This document shows positions 54,359-63,722 of a stretch of 64,000 bases of DNA, in pieces. Both the position numbers and the translations under genes were made by a program. Source of the DNA: Paenibacillus sp. JNUCC-31. Its GTDB lineage: Bacteria; Bacillota; Bacilli; Paenibacillales; Paenibacillaceae. The stretch lies in the NCBI RefSeq assembly GCF_014844075.1, contig NZ_CP062165.1, positions 2,604,001 through 2,668,000 of the forward strand, written 5' to 3'. Every line of letters begins with the position of its first letter. Positions within the stretch are counted from its first letter, which is position 1. Below the pieces are notes generated by a model, which was not told the DNA's origin, did no database searches, and saw only the letters and a program-made list of their open reading frames with translations.

Positions 54359-55561
54359 TTACAGACCCGCTTGCTCTTTCAAAACGTCTGCTTTGTCCAC
54401 TTGTTCCCAAGGTACATCCAGATCTGTACGGCCAAAGTGACCGTAAGCTGCCGTTTGTTTGTAGATTGGACGACGCAGATCCAGCATACGAATGATGCCT
54501 GCCGGACGCAGATCGAAGTTGTTACGTACCAACTCAACCAGCTTCTCTTCGCTGACTTTGCCTGTGCCGTATGTATCCACGTTGATCGATACCGGGTTGG
54601 CTACACCAATCGCGTAAGCGAGCTGGATTTCCACTTTGTCTGCAAGACCAGCAGCAACGATGTTTTTCGCTACATACCGAGCCGCATAAGCCGCGGAACG
54701 GTCTACTTTTGTCGGATCTTTACCGGAGAACGCGCCACCACCGTGACGTGCATAACCGCCGTAAGTATCCACGATGATTTTACGTCCAGTCAGGCCTGCA
54801 TCTCCTTGAGGTCCGCCAATAACGAAACGTCCTGTCGGGTTGATGAAATATTTAGTCTGCTCGTCCAGCAATTCAGCTGGAACAACAGGCAGGATTACAT
54901 GTTCTTTGATGTCTTTTTGAATTTGCTCCAACGTAGTCTCTTCAGCATGCTGAGTGGACACGACGATCGTATCAACACGTACCGGTTTGTCACCGTCGTA
55001 TTCGATCGTTACTTGAGTTTTACCATCCGGACGGAGGTATTCCAAAGTCCCGTTCTTGCGTACTTCAGCCAAACGGCGAGCGATACGGTGTGATAATGCA
55101 ATTGGCAAAGGCATGAGTTCAGGTGTTTCGTTGGTTGCAAAACCAAACATCAGACCTTGGTCACCAGCACCAATGTTCTCTGTTTCGCGAGCCATTTGTT
55201 CCGGGTCACGGTTCTCCAGAGCTGCGTTCACGCCTTGTGCGATGTCAGCAGACTGCTCGTTCAGAGAAGTCAGGACTGCACAAGTATTATAGTCGAAACC
55301 GTATTTGGCACGTGTGTACCCGATTTCCTTAACCGTATTACGAACAATGGACGGAATGTCCACGTATTCAGACGCTGAACTAATCTCACCGATGACAAGC
55401 ACAAGGCCTGTAGCAACGGAAACTTCGCACGCTACACGAGCGTTTGGATCATTCGCCAGGAACGCGTCCAACACGGCGTCCGAGATCTGGTCGCAAATTT
55501 TATCCGGATGTCCTTCAGTTACAGACTCCGATGTGAATAGATGCCGGCCTTTAATAGACAT
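54359..55561 (-). CDS. metK: S-adenosylmethionine synthetase
   Basis: Makes SAM from methionine and ATP. The 400-residue protein has [23 protein letters not shown] (about 10-32), the [10 protein letters not shown] loop, [21 protein letters not shown] and the P-loop [22 protein letters not shown] at 55561 has GGGAGG 10 bases upstream; the frame to 55609 lies in the leader. The leader is about 200 bases and starts with a terminator-like hairpin. I see no SAM-I riboswitch pattern in it. SAM also supplies the methyl groups for the FliB-like enzyme. Confidence 0.97.
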   Translation of the reverse strand: MSIKGRHLFTSESVTEGHPDKICDQISDAVLDAFLANDPNARVACEVSVATGLVLVIGEISSASEYVDIPSIVRNTVKEIGYTRAKYGFDYNTCAVLTSLNEQSADIAQGVNAALENRDPEQMARETENIGAGDQGLMFGFATNETPELMPLPIALSHRIARRLAEVRKNGTLEYLRPDGKTQVTIEYDGDKPVRVDTIVVSTQHAEETTLEQIQKDIKEHVILPVVPAELLDEQTKYFINPTGRFVIGGPQGDAGLTGRKIIVDTYGGYARHGGGAFSGKDPTKVDRSAAYAARYVAKNIVAAGLADKVEIQLAYAIGVANPVSINVDTYGTGKVSEEKLVELVRNNFDLRPAGIIRMLDLRRPIYKQTAAYGHFGRTDLDVPWEQVDKADVLKEQAGL

Positions 55562-55716
55562 TGAAGTTTCAACCTCCCATAACCAGTAGTATGGCGATTG
55601 CCCGAACAAAACATTTACGGTGATTCGTTCACTGTACCCTCGAAAGCTTTCCGGGCGGAATAAGGACGCGGGTCCGCAGTTACGAAGATAAGGATTTTTC
55701 AGGTAATGGCCTCAAC

Positions 55717-55793
55717 AAAAAATCAACCTTTCCCTAGTGGAAAAGGTTGCGTACCTCAACTGCCATCTTAACGTATTTGTCAAGACGTGTCAA
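55717..55793 (-). promoter_or_regulatory. metK promoter followed by an early terminator-like hairpin
   Basis: Minus strand -35 TTGACA (55788-55793), 17 bases, -10 TAAGAT (55765-55770). About 10 bases after the expected start, CAACCTTTTCC/GGAAAGGTTG (55724-55749) forms a hairpin followed by AUUUUUU (55717-55722). Transcription must pass this element to reach metK, 160 bases further on. Confidence 0.6.
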
Positions 55794-55817
55794 ACGAATT
55801 GGAATAAGGAAAATACC

Positions 55818-56090
55818 CTATAAGTGCTGCTCTGCCTGACGAATCAGCCTTTTCGTAATCTCTCCACCAACCGATCCATTCTCACGGGAAGTCAGGTGGC
55901 CCCAGCCTTTATAATGGCCATAGGAGTGATCACTCACAGCTCCCAGTTCAGAACCAAATTCGGTATCTGCACCAGCAAGGCCTCTGCCACCATATCCCAC
56001 ATTCAGCCCAAATTCGGCAGCAATTTCATACTTCATCTGATCCAGCATTTGACGACTTTCCGGCACCACTTTGCGGTTGCTTCTAGCCAT
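55818..56090 (-). CDS. Alpha/beta-type small acid-soluble spore protein
   Basis: A 90-residue DNA-binding spore protein: [27 protein letters not shown] at the start and [17 protein letters not shown] at the end are the two family signatures; the EIAAEFG part contains the GPR protease-type cleavage context. A Gly/His/Tyr-rich stretch of about 35 residues separates them and is longer than usual (family about 65-75). It saturates and protects spore DNA. GGAGG lies 11 bases upstream of ATG 56090. I could not place a SigG promoter with confidence. Confidence 0.92.
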   Translation of the reverse strand: MARSNRKVVPESRQMLDQMKYEIAAEFGLNVGYGGRGLAGADTEFGSELGAVSDHSYGHYKGWGHLTSRENGSVGGEITKRLIRQAEQHL

Positions 56091-56238
56091 GATTCCTGCA
56101 CCTCCGATTATTGGTTGTCTACAGTTATAGAGTGAGCAGGAACAAGGTTGGCTAGCCATATTAATGTTTGTTAGAACTGGTTAATCTGCGCAAATAAAAT
56201 GAATGACAACCGAATAATTTCTTGGACAGATGCACATT

Positions 56239-56835
56239 CTATTTCAGAGAATATCCACCACGCACCATCACTGTCAGGCTGTACTTGTTACCATCCAACA
56301 CCGTTATACCTCGTCCATCTCTTGGAAAAGAAAGCAGGTGATTGGACGGCGCCGCCTGCCCATTCGTCAGGTCAATCCCGTCCGTCAGATCAGCTACCCC
56401 ATTCGTACCTTCACTGACGATCACAGCTTTGCCGCTACGCACGATGAACTCTGCGCCAGACTTACCGATCAGCTGCTGACCCGGCTTCACCGTTACGATC
56501 TCAACAGCATCTGCCGCACCAGATACTACTGGTGGAAGTGTTGTATCACCACCTGTGCTTCCTGTTCCTGTAGAGCCGTTGTTGTTCCCTGATGTATTAC
56601 CCGCCCCTGCATTGTTGTTGCCTCCACTATTCGTGTTACCACTTCCTGTGGGAATTTTACCACCCAAAGCTTGTTGAATTTGCTGGTCTACATAACTCTT
56701 CGTTACTACCGGATCATCCGCTGTTCCTGGCTGGCTTGTACCCGCACCTATCGCGGTGTTGCTGTATACGGACCCAACCCATACGCCAACACCGATTGCC
56801 AGCGCTGCCATTGAGATTTTCATATAAGGTTTCAT
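56239..56835 (-). CDS. Secreted or membrane-anchored protein with Gly/Asn-rich linker, unknown function
   Basis: A 198-residue protein: N-terminal signal anchor (residues about 6-30), a short helical segment (VTKSYVDQQIQQALGG), a Gly/Asn/Ser/Thr-rich linker (about 60-98) and a compact C-terminal domain (about 105-198; VEIVTVKPGQQLIGKSGAEFIVRSGKAVIV) of beta character. I do not recognise the domain. AAGGAAGG lies 6 bases upstream of ATG. It lies in the surface-protein region and reads toward the SASP gene. Confidence 0.8.
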   Translation of the reverse strand: MKPYMKISMAALAIGVGVWVGSVYSNTAIGAGTSQPGTADDPVVTKSYVDQQIQQALGGKIPTGSGNTNSGGNNNAGAGNTSGNNNGSTGTGSTGGDTTLPPVVSGAADAVEIVTVKPGQQLIGKSGAEFIVRSGKAVIVSEGTNGVADLTDGIDLTNGQAAPSNHLLSFPRDGRGITVLDGNKYSLTVMVRGGYSLK

Positions 56836-56910
56836 GTAATACCTTCCTTTCTATCAGACTATCCAAAGATATTTATTCTCTTGGTCTATCATATCTTTAA
56901 TAGAAAGATT

Positions 56911-59502
56911 CTACAACGACTCCGGTGAGGGATTATTTCCACCATCCGGTAGATTCCCAACCGCAGGAACAAAACCCATCGCTTGAGTAGCAAGCTTGAT
57001 CCGTTGTCCCTGGAATTCATCATAAATGGCGATTGTGTAAGCCCCACTGCGGCGATCATCAAATACTACATCTTGGATCGTCCAATTTAAGAATTGATTA
57101 TTACCTTCTTTAAGATCTTTGTCCAACACAATCTCTTTATCGAATACTTTTCCAGTAGGTTCAATAATTTGTACAATCAGCTTATGACCATTCTCTGGCA
57201 AATTCAACTCATTATTCCGGGAGGCGTCGTAATTCCATGCGAGGTTGACCGTAGAGCCACCGCTAAGAGATGCTTTGAAGTCTCTCGTTTGAATGGTAAA
57301 AGGATAAATATCCACATTTTTAATTGTTGTCAATGTAGACTCTTGATCAGGTTTGAGTTCATAGGAAGCTGCATCCACATATCCCGTACCAGCAGCCACT
57401 GCTCCTTCTTTGCCTGTGCTTTCTCCTCCCACAGTTTCACCGATTAACAGCCTCATATCTGATACAACCGTATTTCTCGGGATTTTGGACCACATGGTCA
57501 CCAAAGCCGAGTTTCCAGGACCTGCGGGATAATCAATTTGTTTAACGGTCGTTTTGTAGTACTGCCCGTTTTTGGATTCGTAATATCCCGTTAATTGGGC
57601 CAGATCAATTTGGCGATTTTCCACATTTTTCACCTGTAGCTCGGTATATACGATGTCGGAAGATGTTCCCGGATAGACGAGAGTTCTTTTCACTTTGATT
57701 TCAGATCTCTTTCCAGGCTTATTTAATACATAATTAGTTCCCAACTCCACTTGTGGTAATGCTGGAAGTTCGCCAATGTGAGTAAGACGAATCAACTCAG
57801 ATGAATTCTCGCCCACAACCTCAGATAACGCTACTTGCAGTTGAGCCACGCCCAGGTCACTAGGAAGAGAAGTCAATAGGTGAATATCCACCGAATTTCC
57901 AGGTCCAAGTAAGGCTGAATTTTGGCTAATCATTAATTTCGTATCCGAAATATCCGCCGAGTCAATGGACAACATTCCTTTTAGATCAGGAAGCTTGAGC
58001 GTATTCGTAGAAATATTACGCAAAGTCACCCTTGCTGACAAGACATCCGAGTTCTCCCAAGGCAAGCGTTGAATCGAGTTCCACGTCACACCCAATGTTC
58101 CATTCTGTAGTTGCAGAGTACTCTCCGTTCCAATAGACTGTTGCATCGAGTTTGCTTTAGGCAAAACATAAATTCCAGCCGGATACGAAAACTTAATTTC
58201 CTTGTCCACCGCGCCTTCAGCGCCCTCGGCCTTTGGCGTGTTCATCACCAATTTCAGCGATTCATCGGATTCCTCATAAGGCAAACTAAATGTCAAACGT
58301 ATTAAACGTTCTTCATCCGGCTTTAATTTGAGACTATCCAGTGCCTTTGTAGTTAACGGGAAATCTTTTCCTTTTTTGTTCTGAACCGAGAATTCATACT
58401 TAGGAACAGTAACTTCCCGTGAACCCGTATTTTTAATTTTAAAGTTGACGGTATAATAGTTATTGCCATGAGTCTGACTTACACTTACCTCTCCTACACT
58501 TGTAGCCATCTTACCTTTGTTATCCTCAAGTGTGATCGTATGAACCTTGCCGACCTTAATTTCTGTATTCTTCAATGAAGTAGACTTTGGCAATTGCATG
58601 GTGGCCAGCGGAATGACTGATTTCTCTGCTTCATTTTCTTGCACCATGATAAGCTCAGCCCCGTCCAGCTTCACCTTCTTGGGAATGGTTGTTATATAGT
58701 TAATACTCTTTGATTCCTGAGGCTGTATGCTATACGTTGCATCATTAGCGTTCAAATTAAGCGGGTAGCTGCTTCCACCTTTTGTGATAAGAACCCACTT
58801 CACACTAGGGTTTTCCAATCCCTTATACCCCACATTATGCATATTAATCTTCACACTTGCATAATTGGATTTGTCTGAAGCAGAGAACGTCTGAAGACTT
58901 TGAACCTTAACCTTCACCGGGATATCATTAATTCGCACCTTTTTAGGTGTATTTACAGGAGTAGCCACACTATACGCGGCAGGAATATTGATTTTCCCAA
59001 GGATGCTTTCATAGTTTGGTTTACTGAAATCCCATTTCACAATTTCAAAATTAAGACTGCTTAACTGCACGTTCTTACCTACCGTAGTCACATATGTAAC
59101 CGAGAGTGTAGAGCCCCCAGCGACACTTTTTTTCTCTGCATCCTGAGCCAGCAGTTTGGAATTATAGGTTGTTCCGCCCTTGCTGCGCACCTTTGTCCAA
59201 TAATCAACTAACTGCAAGCTTTTCTTATCATTGTTAGTGTATGTGAGAGTATACGTAATTAGCTTGCCTTCGTCCTGTGTTAACACGTTAACATCCGTGA
59301 GTCTAACACTACTTTTGCTTGATAATTTGACAGCCGGAACATTTCCAAGCGTTTTTACAACCACTTTTTTCGATTGCGCTACAGAACTTGAAGATTTTGA
59401 AGCCCCCGCAGCATCCACGCTTGCAACATAACCGCCCCATACACTTTGCGTAATCCCCAATAAAGCACCAGTAATAATAACCTTCGTCAATTTATTTTTC
59501 AC
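56911..59502 (-). CDS. Large secreted beta-rich protein, unknown function
   Basis: An 863-residue secreted protein. Signal peptide: VKNKLTKVIITGALLGI to about residue 33. The rest is built of repeated beta-sandwich-like units of about 120 residues that share the pattern of a strand, xxxYTNNDKK or INMHNVG, and a closing TxxPKxVxLxxAxL strand (YVTTVGKNVQLSSLNFEI, YITTIPKKVKLDGAELIM, LLTSLPSDLGVAQLQVAL). I see no enzyme motif or SLH domain. GTG at 59502 has GGAGG 6 bases upstream. It follows the S-layer-like gene and may belong to the cell surface; that is inference. Confidence 0.82.
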   Translation of the reverse strand: MKNKLTKVIITGALLGITQSVWGGYVASVDAAGASKSSSSVAQSKKVVVKTLGNVPAVKLSSKSSVRLTDVNVLTQDEGKLITYTLTYTNNDKKSLQLVDYWTKVRSKGGTTYNSKLLAQDAEKKSVAGGSTLSVTYVTTVGKNVQLSSLNFEIVKWDFSKPNYESILGKINIPAAYSVATPVNTPKKVRINDIPVKVKVQSLQTFSASDKSNYASVKINMHNVGYKGLENPSVKWVLITKGGSSYPLNLNANDATYSIQPQESKSINYITTIPKKVKLDGAELIMVQENEAEKSVIPLATMQLPKSTSLKNTEIKVGKVHTITLEDNKGKMATSVGEVSVSQTHGNNYYTVNFKIKNTGSREVTVPKYEFSVQNKKGKDFPLTTKALDSLKLKPDEERLIRLTFSLPYEESDESLKLVMNTPKAEGAEGAVDKEIKFSYPAGIYVLPKANSMQQSIGTESTLQLQNGTLGVTWNSIQRLPWENSDVLSARVTLRNISTNTLKLPDLKGMLSIDSADISDTKLMISQNSALLGPGNSVDIHLLTSLPSDLGVAQLQVALSEVVGENSSELIRLTHIGELPALPQVELGTNYVLNKPGKRSEIKVKRTLVYPGTSSDIVYTELQVKNVENRQIDLAQLTGYYESKNGQYYKTTVKQIDYPAGPGNSALVTMWSKIPRNTVVSDMRLLIGETVGGESTGKEGAVAAGTGYVDAASYELKPDQESTLTTIKNVDIYPFTIQTRDFKASLSGGSTVNLAWNYDASRNNELNLPENGHKLIVQIIEPTGKVFDKEIVLDKDLKEGNNQFLNWTIQDVVFDDRRSGAYTIAIYDEFQGQRIKLATQAMGFVPAVGNLPDGGNNPSPESL

Positions 59503-59622
59503 TTGAAACCTCCATACATAGATTTCCATTATGTTATAGTATAGACGCTTTTTAGGTAAAGGAAGTTTCAAAGAGGTAACTTTTAATGAAATTTAATGAT
59601 TTCTTGAATAAGAACATAACAA

Positions 59623-59659
59623 AAAACAGCCTTGCATCTTATTGATGCAAGGCTGTTTT
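59623..59659 (-). terminator. Terminator of the 971-residue S-layer-like gene
   Basis: Perfect 16-bp stem on minus: AAAACAGCCTTGCATC (59644-59659) with GATGCAAGGCTGTTTT (59623-59638), 5-base loop, followed by U2 and a further U-rich tract from the arm. Confidence 0.93.
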
Positions 59660-59672
59660 AGGAAGATATGGA

Positions 59673-62588
59673 TTACAGTTCTTTACCGTATGAGAACTCA
59701 CCCAATGCATTGCCGTTTTCGTCGTTAATAGCTTTTGCTGCTTTGTTCTTTTCACCGTCAAATTTGACAGTTGCTACTTTTCCATCTGTGTTACCAACTA
59801 CAGTTGCAGTAACAGTGATTGTTTTCTTATCTGTAGGGTCGATAGTAGCACCTGTAATTGTTGCAGTCACGCCGCTACCTGCATCAACACTGAACAATCC
59901 TTGAATGTAAGCAGTACCGTAGTTGCCATCTTGTTTAAGAGCCTCAGATGCGTATACAGTAAATGTTACAGTGTTACCCGATTTAACGATATCTTTCAAA
60001 GTTACCGTTGGAGCAATACCGTCCAATACAGTTGCAGTGAACGCTTGAAGTTTATTACCAAAGCTATCTTGAGTGCTAGGGTTAGTAGCTTTCAAAGTAT
60101 AACCGTCAACATCGTTAGCGATAGTGTTGTCAGCGAACTTCAGAACTACAGTTTTGTTAGAATCAGCCATTGTGTAGCTTGTAGGGCGAATTCCGTTCAG
60201 ATCGAAGTCTCCCAAGTTAACATTCGACAACGCTGTGTTGAATTTAACTTTAACTTCGTTACGGCTTGTAGCATAGACATCGTTAGTTGTCGCAAGTACT
60301 TCGGAAGAACCAACGTTAGATCCTACAGTGTAGTTACCACTGTTGAAGTATTTACCTTCGGAATCTTTAATGTAGCTTGCGGAAACTTTAGCTTTAGCCC
60401 AGTCAGTGATCGCAACATTATTTGTAACAGCGATTCTAACAGTGTTTGTAGAAATCAATGTGATGTCATTGTTTTCTTTAGCGATTTGATATGGAGTTCC
60501 AATAGGAGCACCATTGTTATCAACGTTTGTTACCATATATTTAGCTGCATCCAGAGCATTACCGTCACCGGAAGTAGCCAAAGTTTTGTTGAATTGAACA
60601 TACACATAACGAACACCGTTAGTCACATCGGACCATACACGTGTAACACTACCGTTTTGAGCTGTGTTAGCGTTCAGTGTCGCAGTGTAAGGCAACAATA
60701 CATTTCCGATGTAAGCAGTATCGATAACACCTGATACAGTCAGAGTGTAAGTTGCATCAGATTTCAAGCTGCTTCCCAGGTTAACTTTAACAGTTTTATT
60801 GTTATCAGTATAAACTGGTGTGATTACTGGGTGACCTTTGGAAGTCAATCCAGAAGCAGTTACAACTTTACCATCTGCATCTTTGAGAACATAGTTCTCT
60901 GGGTTTTGTGCAGAATCCAATTTCAAAGACTTGCTGAATTGAATTTCAGCGATGTAGTTTCCGTTTTCCATTTTGAACTTAGTATCAACAACTGCTGGAC
61001 GAACTGTATCCAAAGTTGGAGTTACTTTTGCATCAACGGAAGCAGAGTTATTGCTGTAGTCAGAAACCGCAGTCAGATAAACTGTGTTTTCCGATACGTT
61101 CAACGGATTGTTGAATTTCAATGTAACTTTGTTGTCGTTGATTTCAATGGATTGTGCAGTGTTGCCTGTAGTGTTAGCGTATGCACTTGCAACGCTTTTC
61201 ACTGTTTCGTCGAACTCAACAGTTACTTCTTTCAAGTCGTTGGATTTAACACCAACTACTTTAGGAGCAGCTGTATCTTCAGTTGCAGTGAATTTGCTTT
61301 CTACTGGAACGATAGCCAGACCAGAGTAGTCTTGTACGCCGCTCACACGCAATGTGTGCTCACCAGCAGTCAGATCTGTAGTTACAATTGCAGTGTTAGG
61401 ATAAACGTATTTTACAGAAGCTGCAATTACGTTGTTATCTACACGGAAAGAAGTTGCGTTTACAGTTTCAGGTTTAACTGGCTCACTGAAAACTACTTTG
61501 AAAGCTTTTGTTCCCAAAGCTTTAACTTCTTTTACTTCTGGAACTGCAACATCAAGTGGAGTAAACTCTACTTTTTGTGTGAAAGTTTTTGTTGCATCAG
61601 CATTTTTAACATTGTTGATTTGAAGACTAGTGGATCTTTGGTTAGTCAAAGAAGTGTTACCTTCAGATACCAACAAAGTTACAGTAGTTTTGTCATCGGA
61701 CAATGTAGCGCTTTTGAAAGTCAATCCGCTAACAACATAGTTATTAGTGCTTTCAGCAGAGTTAGGATCTACAGTACCATCAAACTTAACTGTGATTTCT
61801 TTCAAGTTTGTAGCAGATACAGAAGCTACAGCTTGAGCTACAGTAGTTTTATAAGTAACTTTTTCAGTGAAGTTTTTCTCTTTGTAAGTGAATTTCACTT
61901 CAGTTTCTTTGTTAGCTTCCAGAGCTTTATCCAAAGTCACTTTAACGGACTCTCCATCGCTCATTTTGAAAGTAACAACTTTACCAGCTTCAGTTACTTC
62001 GTAAGAAGAAACTTTCAAGCTTTGCTCTTGATCAATTGCATAAGCAGCGCCTACAAGCAATTGACGGGAAGCATTGGATTGGAAGTTCAATTTGGAATCA
62101 AGCAGACCAGCGTTGATTGCTGCTTGAACATAACCTTTAGCCCAAGCTGTTGCTGAGTTGTTAGTTTCAGTTGGAACTTCGAGATCCAAAGCGATTGTCA
62201 GAACTTTCGCCATTTCTTCGATAGTTACTTTACCGTTGAAGTCGAAGATTTTCTTCTCAACGTTTTTACCTTCCATGATGCCTGCAGCTGTTACTGCTTC
62301 AATGTAAGGAGCAGCCCAGTTTTTAGCATTGTAGTTTTTATCCTTGTAAGAATAAACACCAGTAATTTCTTTCAGACCAAGCAATTTAGTGATAACTTTT
62401 GCGAACTCAGCGCGAGTCATCTCTTTGTCCAAACCAGCTGTTCCATCTGGATAACCAGTGAAAACACCTTTTGCTTTCAATGCATCAAACTGTTGTTGTG
62501 GTGAAACTGCTGTATCACCGAATGCTACAGATGCAAACATCGAGAATGCCATTGCTGTAGACAATGCTACGGATAAAATTTTCTTCAT
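59673..62588 (-). CDS. S-layer-like protein with three N-terminal SLH domains
   Basis: A 971-residue exported protein. Signal peptide residues 1-24 (MKKILSVALSTAMAFSMFASVAFG). Three SLH domains follow (about 28-205; FDALKAKGVFTGYPDGTAGLDKEMTRAEFAKVITKLLG is the first). The remaining about 750 residues are Ig-like/SwmB-type beta units (VKEVKALGTKAFKVVFSEPVKPETVN and similar), poor in Cys and rich in Thr, Val, Asn and Lys. Composition, length, AT-rich uniform codon use, strong promoter, long leader and perfect terminator suggest an abundant S-layer protein. ATG at 62588 follows AAGGAGGAG at some distance; the frame upstream to 62672 is leader. Confidence 0.9.
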   Translation of the reverse strand: MKKILSVALSTAMAFSMFASVAFGDTAVSPQQQFDALKAKGVFTGYPDGTAGLDKEMTRAEFAKVITKLLGLKEITGVYSYKDKNYNAKNWAAPYIEAVTAAGIMEGKNVEKKIFDFNGKVTIEEMAKVLTIALDLEVPTETNNSATAWAKGYVQAAINAGLLDSKLNFQSNASRQLLVGAAYAIDQEQSLKVSSYEVTEAGKVVTFKMSDGESVKVTLDKALEANKETEVKFTYKEKNFTEKVTYKTTVAQAVASVSATNLKEITVKFDGTVDPNSAESTNNYVVSGLTFKSATLSDDKTTVTLLVSEGNTSLTNQRSTSLQINNVKNADATKTFTQKVEFTPLDVAVPEVKEVKALGTKAFKVVFSEPVKPETVNATSFRVDNNVIAASVKYVYPNTAIVTTDLTAGEHTLRVSGVQDYSGLAIVPVESKFTATEDTAAPKVVGVKSNDLKEVTVEFDETVKSVASAYANTTGNTAQSIEINDNKVTLKFNNPLNVSENTVYLTAVSDYSNNSASVDAKVTPTLDTVRPAVVDTKFKMENGNYIAEIQFSKSLKLDSAQNPENYVLKDADGKVVTASGLTSKGHPVITPVYTDNNKTVKVNLGSSLKSDATYTLTVSGVIDTAYIGNVLLPYTATLNANTAQNGSVTRVWSDVTNGVRYVYVQFNKTLATSGDGNALDAAKYMVTNVDNNGAPIGTPYQIAKENNDITLISTNTVRIAVTNNVAITDWAKAKVSASYIKDSEGKYFNSGNYTVGSNVGSSEVLATTNDVYATSRNEVKVKFNTALSNVNLGDFDLNGIRPTSYTMADSNKTVVLKFADNTIANDVDGYTLKATNPSTQDSFGNKLQAFTATVLDGIAPTVTLKDIVKSGNTVTFTVYASEALKQDGNYGTAYIQGLFSVDAGSGVTATITGATIDPTDKKTITVTATVVGNTDGKVATVKFDGEKNKAAKAINDENGNALGEFSYGKEL

Positions 62589-63129
62589 AACCTTTTTTTC
62601 TCCTCCTTGGGCGTTCATAACATGGGAATTTTCTTTAATAGTTTCGCTCGTGTTCCTCATATATTGTTGCACCCCCTTTCCAGAGTCCTGAGCAAGTTAA
62701 TATAAATGATGTCTGTGAGCATATCACAGAAACTTGTAAACAAGCATAATAATAGAACCATACGAAAATAGAGTAGTTTCCTAATCCTACCTAACGTATT
62801 ATACAATGGGTTACTCTCGCCGTAAAGAAATTTTTTCTAATAAATAGACAAGATTCTTCACGAGGTCATTCTTGGTAAGAGGCCCAATGTTTTTGACTCT
62901 ACATCTTAAACGCAGCAGATTTCAAAAAGTTGCGGATTCTTCAAAAAAAGTTTTGAACTTATTTATGTATTGATACAGTGCGGGTATTTAAGACGTCCAA
63001 AACCTTTAAATCAGTGGCATTACAGCAGCATAGATGAAATTATTCTGTGTCTGGATCGTTGTGGACGTTTAATTAGTACCCACTTATTACCTACATGAAG
63101 CGACAAATTCCTCTAAAACTAAAAAATAA
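62589..63129. other. Leader and promoter region of the S-layer-like gene
   Basis: About 540 bases. Contains the promoter at 62798-62826 and about 200 bases of untranslated leader, with no further gene recognised. Long stable leaders are common for S-layer genes. Confidence 0.5.
62798..62826 (-). promoter_or_regulatory. S-layer-like gene promoter
   Basis: Minus strand: -35 TTTACG (62821-62826), 17 bases, -10 TATAAT (62798-62803). About 210 bases before the start codon. Confidence 0.65.
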
Positions 63130-63153
63130 AAGGCATTCCCTATGGAATGCCTT
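63124..63153 (-). terminator. Terminator of the 113-residue protein gene
   Basis: On minus AAGGCATTCC (63144-63153) and GGAATGCCTT (63130-63139) form a perfect 10-bp stem with a 4-base loop, followed by UUAUUUUUU. Confidence 0.9.
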
Positions 63154-63177
63154 CATGTCGAGTTCTCGCTATATAAC

Positions 63178-63519
63178 TTAGCGAATTTTCATCGCAAGAT
63201 CAATAATTTGAGCACGCATATTTGGATCACTGTTCAATCTCAGATACATGTCGTCAATAGGTTGTCTATTTTCCCGGTATGTCTTTTCATGCTTCATCGT
63301 GGTGTGAGACCATTCAATCAAGTCATTCTCAGCCAGAACCAAATTGTTATACGCATCATGGAAGCCAGTTGCCTGTACGAGCCCTTCCATCACTTCTTGG
63401 GAAACTTCCTGTGTTTTACGTGTATCTTCTATCTTCTTCTCCAGAATGACTGCCTGCTTCTCGAACTGTGTCTTTGCCTTCATGTAGCCCAGTTGGGCCT
63501 TCGAATAAATCGGTTTCAT
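63178..63519 (-). CDS. Small helical cytosolic protein, unknown function
   Basis: A 113-residue, highly charged, all-helical protein without signal peptide (MKAKTQFEKQAVILEKKIEDTRKTQEVSQEVMEGL). No domain recognised. It has its own terminator and lies between two SLH genes. The start has AGGGTGAAG upstream, a usable ribosome binding site. Confidence 0.75.
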   Translation of the reverse strand: MKPIYSKAQLGYMKAKTQFEKQAVILEKKIEDTRKTQEVSQEVMEGLVQATGFHDAYNNLVLAENDLIEWSHTTMKHEKTYRENRQPIDDMYLRLNSDPNMRAQIIDLAMKIR

Positions 63520-63657
63520 TAGCTAACTTCACCCTCTAGATCATTGTGTATTTATCGTTATTGTATCTTAATCTCTAGCAAATTACAAAAATAGTTACTG
63601 GTAAAAAACTTATTTCTTCTATTATAAAAGTGTTCTTTAACAGTTGTTTTTCAGTTA

Positions 63658-63691
63658 AAAAGACCTGCCCTTTCGCACAAGGGACAGGTCC
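63658..63691 (-). terminator. Terminator of the partial SLH gene
   Basis: On minus GACCTGTCCCTT (63680-63691) and AAGGGCAGGTC (63663-63673) pair with one weak position, followed by U5. Confidence 0.88.
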
Positions 63692-63722
63692 TTCCAATAA
63701 TGCATAGATGATCTTACATGAA

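Noticed and set aside
55562..55720. SAM-I riboswitch or T-box in the metK leader
   Set aside because: Neither the SAM-I conserved core nor a T-box sequence was found.
60831..62156. Long plus-strand frame (441 codons) opposite the S-layer-like gene
   Set aside because: Ser/Phe/Cys-rich mirror of a low-complexity AT-rich gene; no ribosome binding site or family match.
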